NCBI GenBank assembly: GCA_000437755.1
Contig: FR900171.1
Coordinates: forward strand, 20,239-34,920
DNA length: 14,682 nt
Reading direction: 5' to 3'
Source: Roseburia sp. CAG:303
GTDB lineage: Bacteria; Bacillota; Clostridia; Lachnospirales; Lachnospiraceae
Shown here: piece by piece, positions 1 through 6,176 of the stretch
Position numbering within the stretch: the first letter of the stretch is position 1
Layout of the letters: each line of letters opens with the position of its first letter
Program-made: the position numbers and the translations under genes
The notes under the pieces: generated by a model
Seen by the model: the letters and a program-made list of their open reading frames with translations, nothing else
Database searches by the model: none
What the model was told of the DNA's origin: nothing

Positions 1-465
1 CGGCTGGTCATACTCTACCATATCTTTGTTGTTTACCAGAATCGCTGTGATTTCACCATCAAAATCACTCTCGATATCGTTCATCAATTTCATGGCTTCT
101 ATAATTCCCAGAACCTGACCTTTCTTTACGACGTCCCCAACCTTTACAAATGGTTCTGCATCCGGAGAGGCACTGCTGTAAAAAGTTCCTACCAACGGAG
201 ATTTCACAACATTGCAAGACGCACTGCTGTCCGGTGTTTCTTCCGGCACTGCCTGATAGACGCTCTGGCTGTCTGGTGTTTTCTGTATCACGGCAGCTGC
301 CGGCTGTACCGTTTCTGCCTGACAAGATTCTGTCACCACTCTTCCCGCCTGCTTTCCCATCTTTATCACGAATTCATTTCCTTCTGTCTGGGATTTGTAA
401 GTGAAATCCGTAACATTCGATTCGGAAACTACCTTAATTAATTCTTTTACTTCTTCAAATGTCAT
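1..465 (-). CDS. accB: Biotin carboxyl carrier protein of acetyl-CoA carboxylase (C-terminus cut by window edge)
   Basis: AccB carries the biotin that shuttles CO2 from biotin carboxylase to the carboxyltransferase of acetyl-CoA carboxylase, giving malonyl-CoA for fatty-acid synthesis in the cytoplasm. Reading minus from the ATG at 463-465 gives 155 residues with no stop before the edge. There is an N-terminal helical segment (MTFEEVKELIK), a Pro/Ala/Ser-rich linker around residues 40-85, and a C-terminal biotinyl domain from about residue 87. That domain has the attachment motif EAMKLMN at 123-129 with Lys126 as biotinyl lysine, and it ends ...MVEYDQP at the edge. Family members usually stop only a few residues later, so little is missing. 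It starts 17 bp after the fabF stop with an AAGGGAAAAG ribosome site, so it is probably co-transcribed with the fab genes. accC, accD and accA would be expected beyond the edge. Confidence 0.95.
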   Translation of the reverse strand, partial: MTFEEVKELIKVVSESNVTDFTYKSQTEGNEFVIKMGKQAGRVVTESCQAETVQPAAAVIQKTPDSQSVYQAVPEETPDSSASCNVVKSPLVGTFYSSASPDAEPFVKVGDVVKKGQVLGIIEAMKLMNDIESDFDGEITAILVNNKDMVEYDQP

Positions 466-482
466 AGCTTATCTTTTCCCTT

Positions 483-1721
483 CTAATCCTCATATTTTTT
501 TACAATGACACAGGCATTATGTCCGCCAAATCCCAGTGAATTGCTCATGGCATAGGTAACATCCATGGAAATTCCCTGATCCTTCACATAATTAAGATCC
601 AGTTCTTCTTCTGTCTCTTTCAGTCCGACATTCGGATGAACATATCCATCATTGATTGACTTCACACAGGTAATGAATTCTACTGCACCGGCTGCACCGA
701 GCAGATGTCCGATCATGGACTTTGTAGAACTGATTTTAACATTTCCTGCCTCTTTCCCGAACGCCAGTTTGATTGCACGGGTTTCAAACAGATCATTATG
801 ATGTGTACTTGTACCATGTGCGTTGATATAATCCACCTGTGCCGGTGTAATTCCGGCTTCCTTCATGGCATTTGTCATTGCTCTTGCCGCACCTGCACCG
901 TCCTCTGCCGGTGATGTAATATGATATGCATCGGATGTTGCACCATAACCGACGATTTCCGCATAAATCTTTGCATTTCTCGCCTGTGCATGTTCCAGGG
1001 TTTCCAGAATGACTACCCCTGCACCTTCACCCATGACAAATCCATCCCGGTCCTTATCAAACGGTCTGCTCGCACACATCGGATCTTCTGATGTACTGAG
1101 TGCGGTAAGTGCTGCAAATCCACCTACACCAAGCGGTGTGATGCAGCTCTCCGTTCCACCTGCGATCATAACATCTGCATCACCGCACTGGATGGAACGG
1201 AATGCCTCACCAATCGAATGGGAACCGGTTGCGCATGCCGTTACTACATTAATGGATTTTCCCTTTGCACCGATTGCAATGGATACATTTCCTGCTGCCA
1301 TATTCGTAATCAGTTCCGGAACCAGAAGCGGATTTATTCTGCTCGGTCCTTTTTCCTTTAATTTTATGGCATTCACTTCTGCCTGTTCCAGACTTCCGAC
1401 TCCGGAACCAATGGAAACACCTACCAGATACGGATCTTCATTTTCCATGCAGAGATTCGCATCTTCTACTGCTTCCTTCGCCGCTGCTACTGCATACTGA
1501 CAGAACTTATCCATTCTTTTTGCCGATTTCGGATCCATATAATCCTTCGGATTAAAATCATTTACCTGTGCGGCTACTTTTGCTTTAAATTCCGTCGGGT
1601 CAAAACGATCAATAATCTGTATTCCCACCTGGTTATTTTTAATTCCGTTCCAGAAATTTTCTACGCCGATTCCGATCGGTGTAACTGCACCCATTCCGGT
1701 CACTACTACTCTTCTGCTCAT
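483..1721 (-). CDS. fabF: 3-oxoacyl-ACP synthase II (beta-ketoacyl-ACP synthase)
   Basis: FabF is the elongating condensing enzyme of type II fatty-acid synthesis: it joins acyl groups to malonyl-ACP with loss of CO2. The protein has 412 residues, normal for the family, in the thiolase fold. The nucleophile is Cys163 in VVTACATGSH, with His302 (NAHGTST) and His339 (SMIGHLLGAAG) completing the Cys-His-His triad that marks KAS I/II enzymes and separates them from FabH. The glycine-rich GFGGHN lies near the end (397-402). The start ATG at 1719-1721 has a GGAAAGGAATA ribosome site just upstream and lies 24 bp from the fabG stop. Its place between fabG and accB is the usual order in Firmicute fab operons. 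I see nothing odd in the reading frame. Confidence 0.97.
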   Translation of the reverse strand: MSRRVVVTGMGAVTPIGIGVENFWNGIKNNQVGIQIIDRFDPTEFKAKVAAQVNDFNPKDYMDPKSAKRMDKFCQYAVAAAKEAVEDANLCMENEDPYLVGVSIGSGVGSLEQAEVNAIKLKEKGPSRINPLLVPELITNMAAGNVSIAIGAKGKSINVVTACATGSHSIGEAFRSIQCGDADVMIAGGTESCITPLGVGGFAALTALSTSEDPMCASRPFDKDRDGFVMGEGAGVVILETLEHAQARNAKIYAEIVGYGATSDAYHITSPAEDGAGAARAMTNAMKEAGITPAQVDYINAHGTSTHHNDLFETRAIKLAFGKEAGNVKISSTKSMIGHLLGAAGAVEFITCVKSINDGYVHPNVGLKETEEELDLNYVKDQGISMDVTYAMSNSLGFGGHNACVIVKKYED

Positions 1722-1745
1722 ATCTGTTATTCCTTTCCCTTGGTA

Positions 1746-2486
1746 TTACATTGCCATTCCGCCATTTACCTGAAGTACCTGTCCGGTAATATAAGATGCT
1801 TTCTCATCTGCCAGGAAGCATACCGCATTTGCGATATCGCCCGTCTGTCCCAGTTTCTTCATCGGTATCTGTGCCAGAAGCTGTTCTTTTACGGAATCCG
1901 GCAGTACATCCGTCATGTCTGTTTCTATGAACCCAGGTGCTACTGCGTTTACCGTAATATTTCTTGATGCCAGTTCCCTTGCCGCCGATTTTGTCATGCC
2001 AATCAGCCCTGCCTTGGATGCCGCATAATTTACCTGCCCTGCATTTCCAATGATTCCAACGATACTTGTAATATTAATAATTCTTCCGTATCTCTGCTTC
2101 ATCATCGGCTTCGTAACCGCTTTCATGCAGTTAAATGCACCTTTTAAATTGATATCCAGAACCGCCATGAAATCTGCTTCCGTCATCTTAAGCATCAGTC
2201 CATCTTTTGTAATTCCAGCATTATTTACCAGAATATCGATTCTGCCGTACTGCTCCATGACATCCGTGATCATCTTCTGTACTGCATCGGCATCCGATAC
2301 ATCACATTTATAAGTCATTGCTTCCGAACCCATGGCACGAATCTCCTCTGCCACGCTCTCAGCACCTGCTGCAGAACTCGCATAATTAATCACGCACTTT
2401 GCTCCGCCACGTGCCAGTTCCAATGCAATCTCTTTTCCAATTCCTTTTCCCGCACCTGTTACCAATGCAACTTTTCCTTCAAACAC
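1746..2486 (-). CDS. fabG: 3-oxoacyl-ACP reductase (GTG start)
   Basis: FabG uses NADPH to reduce beta-ketoacyl-ACP to the (R)-3-hydroxyacyl-ACP in each elongation cycle. The 246-residue protein is a classical short-chain dehydrogenase. It has the cofactor-binding TGAGKGIG at residues 10-17, NNAG at 88-91, and the catalytic tetrad Asn113, Ser141, Tyr154 and Lys158 (YAASK). The Rossmann fold covers the whole length. The start codon is GTG at 2484-2486: a GGAGGA site at 2493-2498 sits 6 nt upstream and no in-frame ATG fits better. It lies 22 bp after the fabD stop. Many paralogous reductases share this fold, but the position inside a fab operon makes FabG the clear choice. Confidence 0.96.
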   Translation of the reverse strand: MFEGKVALVTGAGKGIGKEIALELARGGAKCVINYASSAAGAESVAEEIRAMGSEAMTYKCDVSDADAVQKMITDVMEQYGRIDILVNNAGITKDGLMLKMTEADFMAVLDINLKGAFNCMKAVTKPMMKQRYGRIINITSIVGIIGNAGQVNYAASKAGLIGMTKSAARELASRNITVNAVAPGFIETDMTDVLPDSVKEQLLAQIPMKKLGQTGDIANAVCFLADEKASYITGQVLQVNGGMAM

Positions 2487-2508
2487 GTCTTTTCCTCCAT
2501 TATGTTCT

Positions 2509-3429
2509 CTATATCAGCAGTTCAACTGCTTTTTCCAGGTCTTCCACAGAACCGATATTTACCATACGGACTTCTTTATTAATTCTCTTCATAAATCCTG
2601 CAAGTGTTTTTCCCGGTCCGATTTCCACGAAAGTATCCACGCCCTTCGCAATCATATTTTCCACGCTCTGCTGCCACATTACGGAAGAAGATACCTGTTT
2701 TCTTAATAATTCACGGATTTCTTCTGTTGTGTTCACATATTCTGCAGTCACATTGGTAACATACGGAATCGTAAATCCATCATTCAGTTTTACATCTTTT
2801 AATACTTCTGCCAGCTTATCACCTGCTTCTCTTAACAATGGAGAATGGAATGGCCCGCTTACATTTAACATCATGCACCGCTTTGCACCGGCTTCTTTTA
2901 ACAGACCTGCTGCCTGTTCCACTGCCTCTGCCTTTCCGGAAATGACAATCTGTCCCGGGCAGTTATAATTGGCCACATACACATCATCCACGCCCTGGCA
3001 TACTTTGTTTACCGTTTCTCCATCCAGTCCGAGAACTGCACACATGGCACCGACACCGAGCGGTACTGCTTCCTGCATCAGAATGCCTCTCTGACGCACC
3101 GTCTTTACGGCATCTTCAAAGCTCATTACCTCTGATGCTACCATAGCACAATATTCTCCAAGACTTAAACCTGCACATACATCCGGTCTGATTCCTTTTT
3201 GCTCCAGAACTCTGAGAATCGCTACCGAAACGGTAAGCAATGCCGGCTGTGTATATTCTGTAATATTAATATCCTTTTCATTTTCAAAGCAGAGTTCCTT
3301 CATATCAAAACCGAGTAATTCAGAAGCTTTATCGAAAATTCCCCTGCTCTCTTCGTATTTCTCATAAAAATCTTTTCCCATGCCGACAACCTGTGCGCCC
3401 TGGCCTGGAAATATAAATGCTGTACTCAT
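2509..3429 (-). CDS. fabD: Malonyl-CoA:ACP transacylase
   Basis: FabD moves the malonyl group from coenzyme A to the ACP phosphopantetheine arm, loading the extender unit for fatty-acid synthesis. It has 306 residues, the usual length. The N-terminal GQGAQ loop (9-13) supplies the oxyanion-hole Gln10. The nucleophilic elbow GLSLG (87-91) places Ser89. Arg114, in a VRQRG segment, fits the malonate-binding arginine, and His195 in GPFHS is the catalytic partner. The C-terminal segment with EIGPGKTL (269-276) is also standard. The ATG at 3427-3429 has a GGAGGA site at 3433-3438. Between this gene and acpP lie 81 bp holding a strong stem-loop, the only sizeable gap inside the operon. Confidence 0.96.
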   Translation of the reverse strand: MSTAFIFPGQGAQVVGMGKDFYEKYEESRGIFDKASELLGFDMKELCFENEKDINITEYTQPALLTVSVAILRVLEQKGIRPDVCAGLSLGEYCAMVASEVMSFEDAVKTVRQRGILMQEAVPLGVGAMCAVLGLDGETVNKVCQGVDDVYVANYNCPGQIVISGKAEAVEQAAGLLKEAGAKRCMMLNVSGPFHSPLLREAGDKLAEVLKDVKLNDGFTIPYVTNVTAEYVNTTEEIRELLRKQVSSSVMWQQSVENMIAKGVDTFVEIGPGKTLAGFMKRINKEVRMVNIGSVEDLEKAVELLI

Positions 3430-3467
3430 AATTCCTCCATAATAATAGGTTTCCCATATATATATTT

Positions 3468-3495
3468 GGCTGCTGCAAATAAATCTGCAGCAGCC
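3468..3495 (-). promoter_or_regulatory. Stem-loop between acpP and fabD
   Basis: The arms GGCTGCTGCA (3468-3477) and TGCAGCAGCC (3486-3495) pair perfectly over 10 bp around an 8-nt loop. Read on the transcribed minus strand, the hairpin is followed by an alternating A/T stretch and not by a T-run, so it is a poor intrinsic terminator in that direction. The T-run is on the other side (3497-3501), which would only serve plus-strand transcription, and no gene reads that way here. I infer an intercistronic hairpin that protects or trims the acpP message, or a partial attenuator that lets ACP be made in excess over the enzymes. Confidence 0.7.
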
Positions 3496-3510
3496 CTTTT
3501 TGTGTTTGCT

Positions 3511-3744
3511 CTATGCTTCAATGCCTTTGTCTTTTAAGTAGTTAATAACATCTTCCACTGTATTGATAGAAGCCAAATCTTCCTGTGGAATCTCGACATC
3601 ATATTCTTCTTCAAGTGCCATAACCAATTCAAATAAATCTAATGAATCAGCTCCTAAATCATCTTTAAAATTTGTTGATAATTCTACTTCTGAAGCATCA
3701 CAGCTTAACTGCTCTGCTACGATTTCCTTCATCTTTTCTAACAT
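3511..3744 (-). CDS. acpP: Acyl carrier protein
   Basis: ACP holds the growing acyl chain on a phosphopantetheine arm and presents it to each enzyme of fatty-acid synthesis. From the chosen start the protein has 77 residues, is acidic, and carries the attachment motif GADSLD with Ser34 as the modified serine, followed by the recognition helix LFELVMALEEE. The reading frame is open 48 nt further upstream. The ATG at 3742-3744 is chosen because AAAGGAG (3753-3759) sits at proper distance and the N-terminus MLEKMKEIV matches ACPs. The longer version would also start inside the promoter/operator. It is the first gene of the fab operon and the probable entry point for its regulation. Confidence 0.97.
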   Translation of the reverse strand: MLEKMKEIVAEQLSCDASEVELSTNFKDDLGADSLDLFELVMALEEEYDVEIPQEDLASINTVEDVINYLKDKGIEA

Positions 3745-3782
3745 AACATATTCTCCTTTAAAATACATATTCTGGATCAAAA

Positions 3783-3799
3783 AGTTTGACATTCAAAGT
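3783..3799. promoter_or_regulatory. Candidate FabT-type operator at the acpP promoter
   Basis: The 17-mer AGTTTGACATTCAAAGT is an inverted repeat: TTTGA and TCAAA are perfect 5-bp arms around a 3-bp centre, and the outer A/T also pair. It agrees closely with the published FabT (MarR family) consensus of streptococci, as I recall it (ANTTTGATTATCAAATT), including arm length and spacing. It overlaps the last three bases of the -10 box and covers the expected transcription start of the acpP promoter, the classical place for a repressor. The regulator gene is not in the window, so the identity of the protein is inferred from the site alone. Confidence 0.65.
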
Positions 3800-3825
3800 A
3801 TATTAAATGTACACCAGTTTGTCAA
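3797..3825 (-). promoter_or_regulatory. Main promoter of the acpP-fab operon
   Basis: On the minus strand there is a perfect -35 TTGACA (3820-3825), a 17-bp spacer and a -10 TATACT (3797-3802, one mismatch to TATAAT). Transcription would begin near 3790, giving a leader of about 46 nt before the acpP ATG. The strength fits the high demand for ACP, and the overlapping inverted repeat at 3783-3799 fits a repressible promoter. Confidence 0.85.
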
Positions 3826-3903
3826 GCATTTTATAGCTGCACCTATCGGTTGCCATTTAGTTTGTAGACAAATTCTATATAAATGTCTTTTTTCTATTTT
3901 TTT

Positions 3904-3932
3904 ATTATACACAAAAAATGGAATATATACAA
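3904..3932 (-). promoter_or_regulatory. Possible second, upstream acpP promoter
   Basis: The minus strand shows TTGTAT (3927-3932), a 17-bp spacer and a perfect -10 TATAAT (3904-3909). It lies about 107 bp upstream of the main promoter and overlaps one arm of the AT-rich terminator of the preceding gene. In such AT-rich DNA a chance match is possible. If real, its transcripts would run through a second dyad, TTTGT-AG-ACAAA at 3861-3872, before reaching the main operator. Confidence 0.4.
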
Positions 3933-3972
3933 TATAAAAATCATAAATTTTTTATATCCTTCATATATTCCA
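3919..3972. terminator. AT-rich, probably bidirectional terminator after the FliD-like gene
   Basis: TGGAATATAT (3919-3928) and ATATATTCCA (3963-3972) pair perfectly over 10 bp. Inside them ATATAAAAA (3932-3940) pairs with TTTTTATAT (3949-3957), forming a long nearly continuous hairpin. On the minus strand it is followed by ATTTTTT, which suits termination of the gene ending at 4009; on the plus strand it is followed by TCTTTTT. The stem is AT-rich but long, and the T-runs make the call reasonable. Confidence 0.65.
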
Positions 3973-4008
3973 TCTTTTTCTGATTGTCAGAGAGCTGTCT
4001 TTTCCCGT

Positions 4009-4776
4009 CTAAAACATATCATCGTACAGAGATCCTGCCGAATAATTATAAGAATAGGCTCCATTATTTGTATATGTATTTGCCTTCTTCTGTTCTGTCT
4101 CAGCATTATAATTAATCATGGATGCTTTTGCTGATACTTGGTATGCATAAGAACCGGTACCATTGAACAGTGATTTTGCTGCTGACATATCGGAAGATTT
4201 AAACTTAGTTTCATCCATGCTCAGTCTGCCATCCTTATCGGCAGTAATTCCAACTGAGGACAGTAAGTCAGCATTTGCCTTTGTGATATTCATCATAGCA
4301 TTCCGGTTGGATTTAATCGAGGATGTCCTTACATCATCTGTCGTATCCAGAACCTTGTTATAATTGCTTACAAAATCCTTTACCGCACTATAAATCTTAT
4401 CTTTATCATAAGTTCTGGTTTCTTTTCCATTCTCATCCGTCACGGTTGTCTTCTGGAATACAGATCCGCTGCCTGCCTTGATCAGCTTGTCCGCAGATGA
4501 CTTCAGTTCCTCCGTGTTCTGTTCCACAGCCTTCAGTGTCTTTGTGCTGTCTTTGGATGTTGTGGTAGTGTATTTATCCTTTTTCGCTGACGAAGTATCT
4601 TCTGTCGTACTGTCTGACGAATAATACTTGCGAAGCAATTTTCCATACGAACCATTTTTAATGCTGGCATAGTCCTGCACCAGTCCTGACAAGTTACGAA
4701 AGGAATTATTTGATGTATTCAATGATGAAAACAAAGTTGACGCATAACTTGAATTGATTCCATAATAAATTGCCAT
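4009..4776 (-). CDS. Orphan protein resembling the C-terminal part of flagellar cap protein FliD
   Basis: The product has 255 residues, no cysteine and no tryptophan, and is rich in Ser, Thr, Lys, Asn and Tyr. The first 50 residues contain IYYGINSSYASTLFSSLN; a low-complexity charged Ser/Thr stretch follows (about 52-80). From about residue 130 the pattern DFVSNYNKVLD, then LLSSVGITADKDGRLSMDETK (split 171-191), then SLFNG looks like the conserved C-terminal region of FliD. I recognise this by motif only. No signal peptide is visible, as in flagellar axial proteins exported by their own route. The ATG at 4774-4776 is chosen over the upstream in-frame ATG at 4789-4791 because that one lies in the GGAGGTG ribosome site (4783-4789). 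No flagellar gene is nearby. It has its own promoter and terminator. It could be a surface or motility accessory; function unproven. Confidence 0.75.
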   Translation of the reverse strand: MAIYYGINSSYASTLFSSLNTSNNSFRNLSGLVQDYASIKNGSYGKLLRKYYSSDSTTEDTSSAKKDKYTTTTSKDSTKTLKAVEQNTEELKSSADKLIKAGSGSVFQKTTVTDENGKETRTYDKDKIYSAVKDFVSNYNKVLDTTDDVRTSSIKSNRNAMMNITKANADLLSSVGITADKDGRLSMDETKFKSSDMSAAKSLFNGTGSYAYQVSAKASMINYNAETEQKKANTYTNNGAYSYNYSAGSLYDDMF

Positions 4777-4805
4777 AATTAACACCTCCATTCATTCTTA
4801 GAACA

Positions 4806-4834
4806 AGTATCCCACTATTATTCTTTAAAGTCAA
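4806..4834 (-). promoter_or_regulatory. Promoter of the FliD-like gene
   Basis: TTGACT (4829-4834), a 17-bp spacer and GATACT (4806-4811) form a good vegetative-type promoter on the minus strand, in the 68-bp gap after the ABC permease. The leader would be only about 23 nt, just enough for the GGAGGTG site. The pattern does not match the flagellar sigma-28/sigma-D consensus, so expression with the late flagellar genes is not supported by the sequence. Confidence 0.65.
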
Positions 4835-4844
4835 TACTCTTGAT

Positions 4845-6176
4845 CTATTTTCTGTAAAATATTTTATTTTTATATATTTTTCCCGTTGCAAAGATCATTC
4901 CCAGGGTAAACACTGCCAACAGCACAAATGACACGAGCCCGCCGGCAAAGGAAGCTTTTCCGAGCAGGACATCCGCCGGCATGATAAAAGGTGAGGTGAT
5001 CGGTATGTATTCTGAAATTTTAACCAGCAAATCGGATTCTAACAGAGAACCGATGTAGGACATCATAAATCCAGCCATTGCCGGTATCTGGAACAGGGAC
5101 ATTGCCGTGGACACATCGTCCACCCGGTCCACCATGGATGCAATGAATCCTGCCCATACGCAATACAGGAAAAATCCGAGAATTGTCATCAGCACTGCAA
5201 GAATCATGCTCTGTACTGAAAATCCGGTTCCGCTTTCTTTTATCATGTCCGTGATCAGGAACACATAGTTCTGATAATCCGGATAGATATGTTCTGCAGC
5301 CACATTTCCTGCAAAGAATCCGGCACAGCCAAGCACCAGCCAGCCAAGCAGCTGTACAATGGCAATGGATGCAACCGCCATGATTTTTCCTGCAATCAAT
5401 GCATACGGCTGTACGGAAGTCAACAGTACTTCCACGAGTTTTGAACTTTTTTCAGACATGACCATCTTTGTAACGGACTGTCCGTAAACACATATCATCA
5501 TAAACAGCAGCAGGGAAAAAATCGCCGGTATGATTGCCCTGGCTATCACAACTCCCATCTCATTTTCGTCTTTATCCGTACTGTTTACCTGTGTCCACAC
5601 CGGGGTATTAACTAGAAGTATCTCCGTTTCCGTCATGCCTGCCCCGATATATTTATTGGTATCATAATAGTTTTTAAATGCTTCGGCAAAATTCTGTACA
5701 AAATCTTTTCCGATACCCGTATCCTCAAAAATATAATATGAAATTTCAATCTTATCTTCATCCGCATCGATGCTCATTCCAATCGGATTTTCATAATGTC
5801 CCGTACAATATTTTGCAAAATCTCCATATGCATCATCTACATTCAGATCACTGAATTCCACTTCTGTATTTTCAAATCCGCACAGCTGCAAAAAATCCGT
5901 AAGAAGATTTTTATCAATGCCATAATGGTCCAGGACGACTATGGCATCCAGATCATTTTCCGAAAAATCCTCTTCGATTCCATAATCATCTGATTCCGCA
6001 TCATCCGGTTTCTGCACAAATGCCATAATAACAGGAATTGCCAGGCATATTGCAAATATCAGTATTCCGATTCCGATACTGGAAAGTGCAAAGCCCTTTC
6101 CTTTCATGTTCTGCTTTGCCGTAAAAGAAAATACCGATGTAAATCCAAAAAAAGAGCCTTTTTCTTTATTTTTCAT
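4845..6176 (-). CDS. ABC-2 type transporter permease (second of a pair)
   Basis: This is the second membrane subunit of an ABC exporter, working with the ATPase and the permease encoded just upstream. From the chosen start it has 443 residues: one membrane segment near 31-54, a long, acidic, extracytoplasmic domain (about 55-208), then about five to six hydrophobic segments to the end. This is the layout of NatB-like ABC2 membrane proteins. The stretch EKSSKLVEVLLTSVQPYAL (242-260) after the second membrane segment is the conserved coupling region and is closely repeated in the neighbour. The frame is open back to an ATG at 6200, but the ATG at 6174-6176 has GGAGGTG (6181-6187) directly upstream and the longer form has none. 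It overlaps the previous gene by 11 nt, suggesting coupled translation. Substrate unknown; family members export sodium, antibiotics or peptides. Confidence 0.88.
   Translation of the reverse strand: MKNKEKGSFFGFTSVFSFTAKQNMKGKGFALSSIGIGILIFAICLAIPVIMAFVQKPDDAESDDYGIEEDFSENDLDAIVVLDHYGIDKNLLTDFLQLCGFENTEVEFSDLNVDDAYGDFAKYCTGHYENPIGMSIDADEDKIEISYYIFEDTGIGKDFVQNFAEAFKNYYDTNKYIGAGMTETEILLVNTPVWTQVNSTDKDENEMGVVIARAIIPAIFSLLLFMMICVYGQSVTKMVMSEKSSKLVEVLLTSVQPYALIAGKIMAVASIAIVQLLGWLVLGCAGFFAGNVAAEHIYPDYQNYVFLITDMIKESGTGFSVQSMILAVLMTILGFFLYCVWAGFIASMVDRVDDVSTAMSLFQIPAMAGFMMSYIGSLLESDLLVKISEYIPITSPFIMPADVLLGKASFAGGLVSFVLLAVFTLGMIFATGKIYKNKIFYRK

Noticed and set aside
65..325. An 86-codon minus-strand frame near the left edge
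   Set aside because: It is out of frame with the real gene there: the partial accB frame, open to the edge, contains the biotin motif and a proper start.
1009..1500. A 163-codon plus-strand frame opposite fabF
   Set aside because: It is a shadow of fabF codon bias on the opposite strand; no start signals.
2399..2968. A 189-codon open frame on the plus strand across fabG and fabD
   Set aside because: It lies antisense to two certain genes, has no ribosome site, and its product is low-complexity Ser/Thr/Phe-rich, as expected from the reverse of conserved coding sequence.
3745..3792. The longer N-terminus for ACP, starting at 3792
   Set aside because: It would start within the operator and at the transcription start, gives a non-ACP N-terminus, and lacks the ribosome site found before 3744.
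4777..4791. The earlier ATG of the FliD-like gene at 4791
   Set aside because: That ATG forms part of the GGAGGTG ribosome site of the next in-frame ATG at 4776.
4806..4834. A flagellar sigma-28 (sigma-D) promoter for the FliD-like gene
   Set aside because: A TAAA is present, but no GCCGATAA-like -10 follows at the right distance; the vegetative-type hexamers explain the region better.
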